Below are positions 39,021 through 40,386 of a stretch of DNA of 40,386 nt, one piece after another. Numbering within the stretch: position 1 is the stretch's first letter; the number at the start of each line of letters is the position of its first letter. Source of the stretch: a virus; IMG/VR virus record IMGVR_UViG_3300032291_000745, positions 1 to 40,386 of that record. One strand, written 5' to 3'. A program made the translations under genes and the position numbers. The notes below the pieces were generated by a model, which did no database searches, was not told the DNA's origin, and saw only the letters and a list, made by a program, of their open reading frames with translations.

Positions 39021-39024
<4 letters not shown>
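38740..39024 (+). CDS. Unknown protein, 94 residues, tail-side
   Basis: A GTG start. The product has Ala-rich helices (SAYVDQAAAARAWAAQR) and ends YLASTTGLPAAAALRAISS. Its stop overlaps the next TTG start in a TTGA unit. It lies between head-side small genes and a fibre-type gene. No family recognised. Confidence 0.6.

Positions 39025-40386
<1,362 letters not shown>

Overview
The window reads as nearly all of a tailed-phage genome from an AT-rich bacterium, most likely a low-GC freshwater actinobacterium. The main evidence is a WhiB gene (14418-14675), a regulator family confined to Actinobacteria and their phages. Many small genes also have an actinophage look. Terminase, portal, scaffold, an N4-gp56-type capsid protein, fibres, lysis and replication genes are all present. 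I see no tape measure, tail tube or sheath, but there is a 1610-residue protein beside the portal. I therefore infer a short-tailed (podovirus-like) particle. No integrase or tRNA gene was seen.

Layout. (1) 1-4753: fibre and adhesin genes, namely the end of a collagen-like fibre, three genes sharing a beta-rich module (two with glycine-rich tips) and small accessory proteins. (2) 4776-6409: two glycosyltransferase genes behind an apparently leaderless promoter. (3) 6393-10446: probable neck and tail proteins. (4) 10454-11776: lysis cassette with membrane proteins, a lipoprotein and an M15-type endolysin, closed by a strong terminator. (5) 12230-18550: rightward early/middle genes, comprising a proteasome-like Ntn hydrolase, RecB/Cas4-like nuclease, WhiB, DnaB-like ATPase, resolvase-like nuclease, a primase split into two genes, a DUF1599-type protein, a sigma-like factor and an FmdB zinc ribbon. 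No DNA polymerase was found. (6) 22326-18628 on the minus strand: a dense operon of about 18 very small genes (zinc ribbons, membrane micropeptides, unknowns) and one secreted lysozyme-like enzyme, driven from a good promoter near 22400. (7) 22667-23188: a mostly non-coding, origin-like region with hairpins, an inverted repeat, a TATAAT box and two perfect tandem DnaA boxes just before the terminase gene. (8) 23189-39362: packaging, three very basic proteins, portal, putative internal virion proteins, scaffold, capsid, connector-type and small genes. (9) 39359-40386: a second collagen-like fibre, cut by the window end.

The last 179 bases match the first 179 at about 89% by hand count. The two ends therefore lie in homologous copies of the same C1q-like fibre domain, either paralogous modules or a diverged circular overlap.

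How the parts may work together: WhiB and the sigma-like factor could redirect host transcription. The replication module plus DnaA boxes suggests replication by host DnaA and host polymerase. The leftward microprotein operon looks like a host-takeover or counter-defence set. The collagen-like GPT-repeat fibres together with a GT25-family enzyme suggest glycosylated fibres. All functions are read from sequence patterns alone.
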